Source of the DNA: Clostridia bacterium
Lineage (GTDB): Bacteria; Bacillota; Clostridia; Oscillospirales; Acutalibacteraceae
DNA length: 56,020 nucleotides
Direction: 5' to 3'
Assembly (NCBI GenBank): GCA_017550625.1
Contig: JAFZOL010000067.1
Coordinates: 1-56,020, forward strand
The notes beneath the pieces are model-generated. The model was given only the letters and a program-made list of their open reading frames with translations. It ran no database searches and was not told the origin of the DNA. The position numbers and the translations under genes are program-made. This document shows positions 38,354-47,400 of the stretch, in pieces (positions within the stretch are counted from its first letter, which is position 1; the number at the start of each line of letters is the position of its first letter).

Positions 38354-40135
38354 ATGTCCAAGACCAAAAAGCAATCCCTGCTGTCCGGCGCCGCGATTTT
38401 ATCCGCGGCGATCGTGCTGGTGAAGATCATATCGGTCCTGTTCAAGCTCTACGTCGCCAACCGCATCGGCTACGACGGCACGGGGCTTTACGCGACCGCG
38501 TATAACATCTACACCCCGATCTATTCCATCGCGCTGGCGGGCCTGCCGGTGGCGGTGTCGAAGATGGTCGCGTCGCTCGCCGCGCAGGGCAAATACAAGG
38601 ACGTCAAAAAGCTGTTCAAAGTCTCGAACCTCATCTTCACGCTCGCGGGCGCCGTGGGCACGGCGGTGATTTTGCTCGCCGCCTACCCCTACGCGAAGAT
38701 CGTGTCGGCCGTCGACGCGCTTCCTTCGATCATCGCGATCGCCCCGTCGCTGTTTTTCTGCTGCGTGATGTCGGGCTACCGCGGGTACTATCAGGGGCTT
38801 CGCAACATGAACCCCACCTCGGTGTCGCAGGTGCTCGAGGCCGCGGGCAAGCTCATCTTCGGCTATCTCTTCATCAACCTCGTGGCGGGCTCCACCCTTG
38901 AGTTCGCCGACAGGATCCCGATCCTCAGAAACATGATCAGCGACAGGGCCTCGGCCTACGCCTCCGCCGCGGCGATCCTCGGCGTGACGGTGGGGTCGCT
39001 CATGGGTCTGTTGTATCTTATTCTGCGCGCGAAGCTCAGCCGTTCGAACGGGATCACGAAAGAGCTGCTCGAGCAGTCCCCGGCCGCGGAGTCCGGCCGC
39101 CGCCTCGCCAAACGCCTCGTGCTGCTGTCGATCCCGATCGCGGTGTCGGCGCTCATCTTTAACCTGACTACCTTCATCGATAACATCACGGTGCAGAACC
39201 GCCTTGCCTACGTGCTGAAAACCGATTTCGACACCGTGGCGGCCATGTACCCCGGCATCGTTTCGGCGCGCGGCTACACCGCCGCGGACGTGGCGCAGTT
39301 CAAGAACTATCTCTTCGGCTCCTACGACATGGTGCTCGAGATCAAGAACATGGTGCCCACATTCACGATCACCTTGGGGCTCGCGGGCATCCCGATCCTG
39401 AGCGAAGCGTGGACGAACAAAAACCTCGCCACGGTGCGCCGCAGCGTGGAATCGGTGATCCGCCTGTCGATGCTCATCGCCCTGCCGGCGGGCATCGGCA
39501 TGATCGCCCTGTCGGACGATCTCTTGTTCCTGCTCTTCGGCGGCTCGGCGGCGAACGCCCCGGCCATCCCCTACATCGCGCCGATCATGGCGTATTACGG
39601 CGTGTCGGTGATCTTTCTGGCGCTTGACCAGCCGCTCGTGTCGGTGCTGCAGGCGATCGACCGCGAGGACGTGCCCATCAAGGCCATGGCGATCGGCGCG
39701 GCCGCCAAGATCGTGGCGAACTTCGTGTTCGTGAGCATGCCGAACGTCAACATCCAGGGCGCGGTGATCGGCTCGGCGCTGTGCAACATCATCATGGTGA
39801 CCTACGCCCTGATCGTGCTCAAAAAAGAGACCGACCTTCACTACCGCTGGGGCTCGCTGTTCTTCCGTCCCCTCGCGGCGGCGCTGGTGTCGGGCGCGGG
39901 GGCGTACCTCACGAACGCGATCTTCGAGAAATTTTTGCCCGCGGGGGGCCTCACGCATATCTACTGGCGGCTCACGAGCGACAACATCGCGTGCGTCACG
40001 GGCGTGCTCGCGGCGGTGCTGTTTTACGCCGTGGCCCTGTTTGCCTTCGGCGCGATCACAAAAGAAGACATAATTATGCTTCCGAAGGGAAGAAAAATTG
40101 CAAAAAGACTTGAAAAATGGGGACTGATAGGGTAA
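38354..40135 (+). CDS. MOP-superfamily flippase (SpoVB/MurJ-like)
   Basis: A 593-residue membrane protein with about 14 hydrophobic helices, of the polysaccharide-export/SpoVB branch of the MOP superfamily. Typical are the N-terminal ILSAAIVLVKIISVLFKLYVANRIG, GLYATAYNIYTPIYSIALAGLPVAVSKMVA and SGYRGYYQGLRNMNPTSVSQVLE. It probably flips lipid-linked oligosaccharide, such as lipid II, in vegetative growth or sporulation. Which of the two is not evident. Start ATG at 38354 with CAGGTGG upstream. A loop of about 70 residues before helix nine (YPGIVSARGYTAADVAQFKNYL) is long for the family. Confidence 0.88.
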   Translation: MSKTKKQSLLSGAAILSAAIVLVKIISVLFKLYVANRIGYDGTGLYATAYNIYTPIYSIALAGLPVAVSKMVASLAAQGKYKDVKKLFKVSNLIFTLAGAVGTAVILLAAYPYAKIVSAVDALPSIIAIAPSLFFCCVMSGYRGYYQGLRNMNPTSVSQVLEAAGKLIFGYLFINLVAGSTLEFADRIPILRNMISDRASAYASAAAILGVTVGSLMGLLYLILRAKLSRSNGITKELLEQSPAAESGRRLAKRLVLLSIPIAVSALIFNLTTFIDNITVQNRLAYVLKTDFDTVAAMYPGIVSARGYTAADVAQFKNYLFGSYDMVLEIKNMVPTFTITLGLAGIPILSEAWTNKNLATVRRSVESVIRLSMLIALPAGIGMIALSDDLLFLLFGGSAANAPAIPYIAPIMAYYGVSVIFLALDQPLVSVLQAIDREDVPIKAMAIGAAAKIVANFVFVSMPNVNIQGAVIGSALCNIIMVTYALIVLKKETDLHYRWGSLFFRPLAAALVSGAGAYLTNAIFEKFLPAGGLTHIYWRLTSDNIACVTGVLAAVLFYAVALFAFGAITKEDIIMLPKGRKIAKRLEKWGLIG

Positions 40136-40251
40136 AATACCTATAGCCAGTAAGGAAAACCGCGTTTTTGTCCGCTTTTTATATCCCGTGCGCCCGTGCA
40201 CCCGTGCACCCGTGCACCCGCCGCGCTTTGCGCGGCTTGTCCGGAGCAGCC
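40136..40251 (-). repeat. CACGGGTG octamer spacer, reversed orientation
   Basis: Octamers appear as their complement (CACCCGTG, 40190-40220), followed by a GCCGCGCTTTGCGCGGC hairpin. This is the one copy whose orientation does not follow the gene upstream. GGAG for mazG lies at its end. Confidence 0.8.
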
Positions 40252-41052
40252 ATGATCGAGAACTTCACCTTCAAAGACCGCTATACGATCGCCGACCTCG
40301 TTGAGATCGTGGCGATCCTGCGCGCCCCGGGCGGCTGCCCGTGGGATATCGAGCAGACGCACGAGAGCATTCGCCGCGACTTCATCGAAGAGACGTATGA
40401 GGCGATCGAGGCGATCGACAAGGGCAGCCGCGAGATGCTGCTTGAGGAGCTCGGCGACGTGCTGATGCAGGTGGTGTTCCACGCGCAGATCGAAAAGGAG
40501 AAAAACAGCTTCGATTTCGACGACGTGGCCGACGGCATCTGCAAAAAGCTGATCGTGCGCCATCCGCACGTGTTCGGCGACGTGAAGGCCGAAACGAGCG
40601 CCGAGGTGCTCAAGAACTGGGACGCCATCAAGATGGACGAAAAAAAGCAGAAGTCCGTCACCGAGAGCATCCTGAGCGTACCGCGCCAGTTCCCCGCCCT
40701 GATGCGGGCCGAGAAGATCCAGAAAAAGGCGGCGAAGGTCGGCTTCGACTGGCCCGACGTTTCGGGCGCGCTTGACAAGATCGGCGAAGAGACCGAAGAG
40801 GTCCGCGCCGCGATCGCGTCCGGCGACGAAAAAAAAGCGCTGGACGAGCTCGGCGACCTGCTGTTTTCGGTGGTCAACGTGTGCCGCTTCGCGCACGTGG
40901 ATGCCGAAGAGGCGCTCACCCACACGTCCGATAAATTCACCGACCGGTTCTCTTACGTGGAACAAAAGGCCGCCGAAAGCGGAACGCCGATGGCGGAGCT
41001 CCCGCTCGAAACGCTCGACGGCTACTGGAACGAAGCAAAAACGCGGGAATGA
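40252..41052 (+). CDS. mazG: Nucleoside triphosphate pyrophosphohydrolase MazG
   Basis: A 266-residue tandem MazG protein. The first MazG domain shows LRAPGGCPWDIEQTHES, then EETYEAIEAID and EELGDVLMQVVFHA (metal-binding EExxE...ExxD). The linker KVGFDWPDVSGALDKIGEETEE leads to a second copy with ALDELGDLLFSVVNVCRF. It hydrolyses NTPs to NMPs and pyrophosphate, cleaning the nucleotide pool and in some bacteria tempering ppGpp. The ATG at 40252 has CCGGAG upstream; the longer frame would start within the octamer repeats and is rejected. Confidence 0.93.
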   Translation: MIENFTFKDRYTIADLVEIVAILRAPGGCPWDIEQTHESIRRDFIEETYEAIEAIDKGSREMLLEELGDVLMQVVFHAQIEKEKNSFDFDDVADGICKKLIVRHPHVFGDVKAETSAEVLKNWDAIKMDEKKQKSVTESILSVPRQFPALMRAEKIQKKAAKVGFDWPDVSGALDKIGEETEEVRAAIASGDEKKALDELGDLLFSVVNVCRFAHVDAEEALTHTSDKFTDRFSYVEQKAAESGTPMAELPLETLDGYWNEAKTRE

Positions 41053-41117
41053 CCCCGCGAAAAAAGCACTTAAGCGATAACGCTTTTGAATAAACGAACA
41101 GAAAAGGAGGGAAAATG

Positions 41118-41390
41118 ATGAATAAAGCTGAACTCGTGAAGGCTGTCTCCGAAAAGGCGGGCCTGAGCCAGAAGGCCGCTGACGCCGCTGTGAAAGCCGC
41201 GACCGAAACGATCGTTGCCGCGCTCAAGAAGGGCGAGAAGGTCCAGCTGACCGGCTTCGGCACCTTCGAGGTGCGCAAAAGAGCTGCCAGAGAGGCGCGC
41301 AATCCCAGAACGGGTGAGACCCTGAAGCTGAAGGCCGCGAAGGTCCCCGCGTTCAAGGCGGGCGCCACGCTGAAAAATGCCGTGAAATAA
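41118..41390 (+). CDS. hup: DNA-binding protein HU
   Basis: A 90-residue HU protein: MNKAELVKAVSEKAGLSQKA, GEKVQLTGFGTFEVRKRAAR, and the beta-arm RNPRTGETLKLKAAKVPAFKAG are the family pattern. It bends and compacts DNA as a dimer. Two ATG codons are adjacent (41115 and 41118); the second is seven bases from AAGGAGG and gives the usual MNK start, so it is preferred. mazG followed by hup is a conserved Clostridia order. A terminator follows. Confidence 0.95.
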   Translation: MNKAELVKAVSEKAGLSQKAADAAVKAATETIVAALKKGEKVQLTGFGTFEVRKRAAREARNPRTGETLKLKAAKVPAFKAGATLKNAVK

Positions 41391-41403
41391 GCAACCCCAT
41401 AGC

Positions 41404-41433
41404 AAAAAAGTCCGCGAAAGCGGACTTTTTTTT
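41404..41433 (+). terminator. Intrinsic terminator of hup
   Basis: AAAAAAGTCCGC, GAAA, GCGGACTTTTTTTT. Confidence 0.9.
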
Positions 41434-41618
41434 GCAGAAGCCAGAGACCAGAGGCCAGAGACCGGGGATTCGAAACCAACGATTTAAAAAGCGCCGGAAA
41501 CTTGATCCAAGCCTCCGGCGTTATTTCGTGTTGTGATTCTTTGGTAGCGCGGCTCCGCCGCGCCCCTGGCCCCTGGCCTCTGGCCTCTGGCCCCTCGGCC
41601 CTGTGCGCCCTATCTATC
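41434..41618. repeat. Spacer with inverted GGCCAGA heptamer arms (hup-phosphoesterase)
   Basis: Degenerate GCCAGAGACCAGAGGCCAGA (41440-41460) faces GGCCCCTGGCCTCTGGCCTC (about 41571-41590). Between them lie the phosphoesterase terminator and GGCGCGGC-type palindromes. No gene seen. Confidence 0.75.
41486..41523 (-). terminator. Intrinsic terminator of the phosphoesterase gene
   Basis: CGCCGGA and TCCGGCG arms with a T-run on the minus strand, within the heptamer spacer. Confidence 0.65.
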
Positions 41619-42713
41619 TTATTTCCCGAACAATGCAAGCAGCTTGCGCACCATCTCCATGAACCGGAGGATGAGCTTGCGCTGGGCGTTCCAGAGCTTC
41701 TCTCTCAGGCGCGAGGGCGTCCCCGCCTCGCCCGTGTCGGTCCCGGCGTTTTTGCGTTCGACCGTGTCGGCGCGCAGAAGGCCGTTTTCGCCGTATTTGA
41801 CGAAGGTGAACGTTTCGTCCCCGAACAGGATGGCGCCGAGGGTGAGGGCGTTGGTGGAGCCGTCGCCCTCATTGTTGTCGGAATAACCGATATACCCGCA
41901 GTTGGCGTAGGTGAAGGTCAGCGTGCGCTCGGTGTAGGCGTTTTCGCCGGGCAGGGTCGGATTCGGCACGCGGATGACGTCGCCGGGGCGCATGAAGTTG
42001 ACCGACCCGCCGATGTAGTCGTCGTAGTCGCCCGAGTGCTGGTGGCCGAACAGAAAGATCACGTCGAGGGTGTTTCCGGCGTCCTCAAGCACGTCGAAAA
42101 TGTAAGAGGCGAATCGGTTGTCTCCGTACAGCGCGCGGGACGTGTGGTGCAGCGGCAGGTGCGTGAGCACGATCACGGGGCGGCGGTCGCCGCTCTCGAT
42201 CATCGAATCGAGGTTCGATTTGATGTCCGCGGCGATCTTCTGCACCCGAAGGCCGAGGCGCACGGTCTGCAGCCACGGAAAATCGTCCTCGTTGATGCAG
42301 TAAAGCGCGTAGGCGCCCATGTCGTAAAAGCCGGTCTTCGTAAAGCCGGGCGACGGGTTGTCGTGGTTGCCCTGAATGCACACGACCTTGTCGAGGTCGG
42401 CATCCGGATAGACGGCCACGAGATTCTGCCGGATGAGCTCGATGCCGGGCGCGGCGTCGTCAAACAAAATTTTCGTATAGTCGCCGCCCACGAGCATCGA
42501 ATGGGGCGTCGCCATCCCGTCGGCCTTCATGCCGGACAGCACCGACGCAAAGCGGTCGTAGGCCTTGACCCACGTATCCTGAAAATCGGACCCCGTGAGC
42601 ACGGTCACGCGCTCGCCCTGCCCGAAGGGCGAAGCGGCAAGGGCGGGCAGACAGACGGCAACCGCCAGCACGGCGGCCAAAAGGACGGACAAAAAAACTT
42701 TCGGCTTTTTCAT
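41619..42713 (-). CDS. Secreted calcineurin-like metallophosphoesterase
   Basis: A 364-residue exported protein with a signal peptide (about 1-27, ending LPALAA). Metal ligands of the calcineurin-like fold are visible: GSDFQD (first motif, Gln in place of the usual His), MLVGGDYTK, CIQGNHDNP, LTHLPLHH and FGHQHSGDY. The substrate is unknown. The C-terminus (RKLILRFMEMVRKLLALFGK) is a basic amphipathic helix rather than an LPxTG signal. Preceded by AAAAAAAGGAG. The space upstream (42714-42994) is repeat-filled and no convincing promoter was found; the CCCATTATTATAATGCCG motif there contains a TATAAT on the minus strand. Confidence 0.82.
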   Translation of the reverse strand: MKKPKVFLSVLLAAVLAVAVCLPALAASPFGQGERVTVLTGSDFQDTWVKAYDRFASVLSGMKADGMATPHSMLVGGDYTKILFDDAAPGIELIRQNLVAVYPDADLDKVVCIQGNHDNPSPGFTKTGFYDMGAYALYCINEDDFPWLQTVRLGLRVQKIAADIKSNLDSMIESGDRRPVIVLTHLPLHHTSRALYGDNRFASYIFDVLEDAGNTLDVIFLFGHQHSGDYDDYIGGSVNFMRPGDVIRVPNPTLPGENAYTERTLTFTYANCGYIGYSDNNEGDGSTNALTLGAILFGDETFTFVKYGENGLLRADTVERKNAGTDTGEAGTPSRLREKLWNAQRKLILRFMEMVRKLLALFGK

Positions 42714-42994
42714 AACTATCTCCTTTTTTTGAAAATGTGAGATGTGGGATGTGAGATGAAGGACGGAGCTCCGCCCCGTACCCCATTATTATAATGCCGA
42801 CCGAACGGGTAAATGGTTGCCGCGAATCCCTCCCCCGCTGCGGCAGAGGCAGACTCCCCCGCGGGGCGGGGGAGATGTCCGCGAAGCGGACAGAGGGGGA
42901 CGGGCTGCGTACGGCTGCCGCGCTACCGGGAAGATGCTACGCGGCTGCGCCGCGTGCCCGTGCACCCGTGCACCCGCCGCCGCAGGCGGCTATT
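42714..42994. repeat. Repeat-filled spacer between the two minus-strand enzymes
   Basis: Contains a GTGAGAT heptamer arm (42737-42762), the CCCATTATTATAATGCCG motif (42782-42799), a family B double hairpin (42836-42931) and, next to the hydrolase stop, reversed CACGGGTG octamers with GCCGCCGCAGGCGGC (42955-42990). Confidence 0.8.
42836..42931 (+). repeat. Double-hairpin repeat (family B), copy 3
   Basis: Same orientation as the copy at 9381 and almost identical over AGGCAGACTCCCCCGCGGGG. Confidence 0.75.
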
Positions 42995-44041
42995 TTACCA
43001 ATGCTGTTTCCCGCACGCGCAGGTGCGCTTCGCCGTGTTGCCGGTGACGCGCCAGATGAGCGTCTTGATGAACCACACGATCTTCGTGAACGTGTTCGAC
43101 GAATGGCAGTCGCAAGCGCAGGCGGCGGGTCCGGGGTCGGACGGCGTCGTGCCCGAAGCGGCGCGCGAAAAGCGCGTGAACCAAGAGATAAACGTCGGGT
43201 CCTCCACAACGTTCCCCGCCCCGTCCACGGTCTTGAGCCCGCCGTAATAGGACGTCGCGTCCGTATAGTCCCGCTCGCCGAGCAGCCACAGGTGGTGGTT
43301 GTAGAGAAGCCCCGCGTCGGGCGCGGACGTGCAGGATGTGAAGCGGACCTTCGACTTGTCCGCGGCCGCGGCCTTCACGCTGCTCCACGCGGGCGAGGCG
43401 TAGAGAGAATAGATCGAATACGAGTCGTTGGTGCAGCCGAGGATCCACACCGCGGTGTTTTTGAGCTTCGCGGCCTCACCCTCCGAGATCGAGCGGCGCA
43501 TCGAAAACGCCGCGACGCCCGCGTAAAAATCGGTGTGCTCAAGCACGAGGCGCACCGCGCCGTTGCCGCCCACGCACCAGCCGAACACGTAGACGCGGGT
43601 CTCGTCCACGTTATGGTTCGCCGCGAAATCGGCCACGGCCGCGTGCACGCTGTCGGTGGGGCAGGTGTCGAAATACACGGGCTCGGGCGCGCGCAGGATC
43701 AGCAGATACGCCCCCGGCGCGTTCGTGACGCGGCTCTGGTATTCGTCGCTCGACCAGCGGCAGAACGAGTTCGCGGTGAGCTCTTCGCCGGGAGACGTCC
43801 CTTCGCCCACGCCCGCCATGAACACGAACAGCGGCAGCTTGGCGTTCGCCGCCGCGGCGGGCTCAAAGTAACTGTAGTCGATGCTGTAGCCCGAGACCGT
43901 GGGCCCGGCGCCGCGCTTCCACTGGGCGCGCAGCGCCCCCTCGCCCTCGTCGATCGACACCGCCCCCGCCTGAATCGCGGCCAGGCACAGAAGACAGAGG
44001 GTCATCAGAATGCTCAAAAATCGGATCGTGCGTCGTTTCAT
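42995..44041 (-). CDS. Secreted alpha/beta hydrolase with Cys at the nucleophile elbow and a C-terminal Cys/His tail
   Basis: A 348-residue exported protein (signal peptide about 1-27, ending AIQAGA). The core resembles the PHB-depolymerase/esterase branch of alpha/beta hydrolases. Its nucleophile elbow is VFGWCVGGNG (Cys about 157), the G-x-C-x-G form seen in dienelactone hydrolase, not G-x-S-x-G. A late His (YNHHLWLLG) may be catalytic. The C-terminal 40 residues, CDCHSSN, a hydrophobic aromatic helix, then CACGKQHW, look like a separate tail, perhaps for surface retention. Start ATG after GGAGAAAGAACC; promoter at 44085-44113. Confidence 0.75.
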   Translation of the reverse strand: MKRRTIRFLSILMTLCLLCLAAIQAGAVSIDEGEGALRAQWKRGAGPTVSGYSIDYSYFEPAAAANAKLPLFVFMAGVGEGTSPGEELTANSFCRWSSDEYQSRVTNAPGAYLLILRAPEPVYFDTCPTDSVHAAVADFAANHNVDETRVYVFGWCVGGNGAVRLVLEHTDFYAGVAAFSMRRSISEGEAAKLKNTAVWILGCTNDSYSIYSLYASPAWSSVKAAAADKSKVRFTSCTSAPDAGLLYNHHLWLLGERDYTDATSYYGGLKTVDGAGNVVEDPTFISWFTRFSRAASGTTPSDPGPAACACDCHSSNTFTKIVWFIKTLIWRVTGNTAKRTCACGKQHW

Positions 44042-44084
44042 GGTTCTTTCTCCTTGCGTGACAGGTTGCGTGATTGTCAACGCC

Positions 44085-44113
44085 ATTATACCGCCCCGGC
44101 AAAAAAAGGTCAA
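44085..44113 (-). promoter_or_regulatory. Promoter of the secreted hydrolase gene
   Basis: TTGACC, 17 bases, TATAAT on the minus strand. Confidence 0.78.
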
Positions 44114-44147
44114 GCCCGAAGTTATCTTGCTCCCACCACAGGATTTT

Positions 44148-44217
44148 GGGGTGGGATGGCGGGGGAGGGGGACGAAGGCGCAAGGGGCGGGGGATGGGGG
44201 CAACAAAACCGCGGGGG
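44148..44217 (+). other. G-rich tract with quadruplex-type motifs
   Basis: Runs GGGG-T-GGG-ATGGC-GGGGG-A-GGGGG (44148-44171), then GGGG-C-GGGGG-AT-GGGGG (44184-44200) and a further GGGGG at 44213. It lies between the divergent promoters of the hydrolase and the giant protein. No gene present. Confidence 0.65.
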
Positions 44218-44311
44218 AAATGTGCGGCAGAGGGGGTGGGGCTGTTGAAAATGTACAATTACAGTGTGAATTTTTTGTGAATTTTGAAGGGCGTTTTGCT
44301 TTATTTTTTTC

Positions 44312-44340
44312 TTGAAAAGATATTATTATTTTGTTATATT
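44312..44340 (+). promoter_or_regulatory. Promoter of the giant surface protein gene
   Basis: TTGAAA, 17 bases, TATATT in AT-rich DNA, leaving a leader of about 148 bases. Confidence 0.7.
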
Positions 44341-44369
44341 ATAAGATGAATTAAAATCGAATCTTGCGC

Positions 44370-44460
44370 CCAAACGAAAACGGCGCCGCGAAACCGGGTC
44401 CGAAGGGGTCAGACGGACGATCCGGCGGGTGCGGAAGGCCGGGTTCGGGCGGGTAAAAGA
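44370..44460 (+). promoter_or_regulatory. Structured leader, possibly a GEMM-like (c-di-GMP) riboswitch
   Basis: The leader of the giant gene is GC-rich between AT-rich flanks. CCGCGAAACCGGGTCCGAAGG (44386-44406) and GGCCGGGTTCGGGC (44437-44450) resemble, in the same order, the conserved CGCAAAGCC-GGGTCTAAGG and AGCCGGGTTGCC blocks of GEMM-I riboswitches. CAAACGAAAA precedes them. Several conserved positions differ, so this is only a candidate. Confidence 0.3.
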
Positions 44461-44494
44461 CGCGATTTGGTGTATCACGAAAGGAGAACGATAC

Positions 44495-47400
44495 ATGGAA
44501 CACACGAAAACATACAAACACTCCGTCGGCAAACGGATGCTGAGCATCTTCCTGTCCCTTCTCATGGTGGCGGGCCTGTTTGCGATGGACTGGAGCGGGC
44601 TGATCAAGCTGTCTCCGACGGCAGAAGCAGCAACGGCAGGTAGTTACTATGTCAAAGTTACTGGCGAGAACACGCATTCATATGCATTGATCAAACCGTC
44701 CAATCTGAATAATACTTTCACGGCGGGGTGGGACAGTACAACAAATGACAGTGCAGGTATGGTAATTCGATACAAAGGGAATAACGGTACCGATTCAAAT
44801 ACTTCTGATAAAATTGTGGACATGCATGATTGGGGTCAACCTGTTGATAAAAGTACGCATGCGCATGAATTGTCAACATGGGTATCTGGGTTCCCAACAG
44901 GTTTTTATTTCTGCTTAGACCAAAACGATGCTCCTGGACGATCCACGATAATAAGAATTAAGAAAATTGAAATCGGTCCGGATGCCAATCATTTGACTAC
45001 TATTTTTAATGGTACAATAGAACTTAACTGTACTAACCAAACAAAGAAAGCTTTTATTTATCAAAATAATACCTCTAGCCATTCCAATGACGTTTCAATT
45101 TCCGGTTTGACCGGCTGGTGCATGCCCTACGCAAAAACAATTACGTGGAATAATTCCGATAAGGAAGTGCAGCTCAGTTATTCCGATAATGTAACCAGCA
45201 GTACGGAAACGGCGACGATCAAGGATCAGTATGGTGTAAACTGGTATCAAGATCCGTATTATGCGCTTTCATCGGGAACAACTTATACCGAGAATACCGT
45301 TACGCTGAACGATATAACGATTGGCAATAAGAATCAAGCTGCAACGAAAACCCTGACGGCGCAAAAAGGTATTACTTATGTTTCTAATTCCTATTCGACC
45401 GATACAAACGGGAATTATTACCGTGATGCGTATGTCCACGCGTATTTAAAATCACCCGCCACATATAACAATGCGGGAACAAACACAACAAACACAACGA
45501 CCGTTCACGGATATACAAAATTCAAGCTCATCCTGCCCACGTATGCCATTACTTTTCAGGGTAATGGCCATACGAGCGGGAGCATGAACGCGCAGACGAT
45601 CCCTTACGGGATCGCGACGAACCTGACCGCGAATGCTTTCACGCGGGAATATACGGTTTCTTATAATTATCATGAAGCGACGAGCGGCAATTCCACACCT
45701 TCCGCGAAGGCAACATATACCTTTAAGCATTGGAATTCCGCTGCCGACGGCAACGGGACTTACACCTATGCAAATCAGGCCAGTGTTACCAGCATCGGCA
45801 ACATGACGCTCTACGCGCAGTGGAATTCCGCCAGTGTAACGCTGCCGAATCCCGAAAAAACCGGGTATACTCTGGAGGGATGGTATACGGCAGCCTCCGG
45901 TGGAACGAAGGTTGGAGATGGCAATGGGAGCTATACGCCCACCGCGAATATTCAGCTCCACGCCCAGTGGACTCCCATCACCTATACGATCCAATACAAC
46001 GGCAACGGCGGCACGGGTTCGGTGGCTTCTCAAACGAAGACCTATGATACCAACCTGACGCTGAGAACAAACTCGTTCACGAGAGAAGGCTGGCACTTCC
46101 TCGGCTGGAGTCAGAGCAGCACTGCCACCACCGAAACGTGGGGCGGCGGCGCGACTCTGTCGAGCGACCTTTCCACCACGCCCGACGCCACAGTCACGCT
46201 CTACGCGGTGTGGGCGCGCAACACGTCCAAGGTCACCGTATGGCAGTATAAAGACGGCACGACCCTCACGAACAAACTTGTGGACGCGCGTCAGGGAGAC
46301 TCCGGCACGACCTACGTGCTCACTCCCGGCACGCGCAACGGCTACACGCTCGACCATTGGGCGTTTGAGACTGCTTCGCCGAACGGCTCGATCAGCGGCA
46401 ATACCTACACCTACGGCCCGGCGGCTTCCACCACGCCCGACGTGGTTTACGGTGTGTGGACGGCGAACAATATCAAGATCACGTTGAACCATCAGAGCGG
46501 CACTTCCAATCGGGATGAGTTCTATTACACCTACAATACGAACGCGTATTTCTCCGATTCGGCGCACAACACGGCAATCTCGTCCGTGCCCGTGCCGACC
46601 AGAGCCGGTTACACCTTCGGCGGCTATTATACCGGCACGAACGGTTCCGACACGCAGTATGTGAACGCTTCCGGCGACTTCGTGAACAATCTTTACAGTG
46701 ACGTGTATGCGGACACCACGCTCTATGCCAAGTGGACCGAGAACGTGATTGACGTCACTCTCGACAATCAGTCCGCCACGACTGCCGGCACCGGGCACGT
46801 GTATTATAAGTACACGATTTCCGGTTATTATTCCAACTCGACTGCGACGACTTCGATCACGAGCATCACGGTCCCGACGAAGACCGGCTACACCTTCGGC
46901 GGCTATTACAGCGAAGAAAACGGCGGCGGCACGCAGTATATCAACGCGGACGGCAGCTTCAGTACCACGCACAACCTGTATTCGGCTTATTCCGCGAACG
47001 TAACGCTGTACGCCAAGTGGACCGCGAACACCTATACGGTCAAATTCAACGGCAACGGCCACACCTCCGTCGCAGATGGCTACACGAATACGCAGGGCTT
47101 CACCTATGACGTTGCGCAGGCGCTCAGGGGCAACGGCTACGGCCGCTCCTACGTGATCACGCTTGATCCGAACAGCGGCGCGGTGACGCCCACCGAAATC
47201 ACCGCCAGCTACACGTTCGACGGCTGGGCGACCAGTGAGAACGGCAGCGTTGCTTATGCGAATGGGGCGACTGTTTCGAACCTCGCCACGTCCGGAACCT
47301 ATACGCTCTATGCGCATTGGGATGCTTCCTCCGCCGCGAAGACCCTGCCCACGCCTACGCGCGACGGCTATGAGTTCGAGGGCTGGCACGTCGGTTCCGT

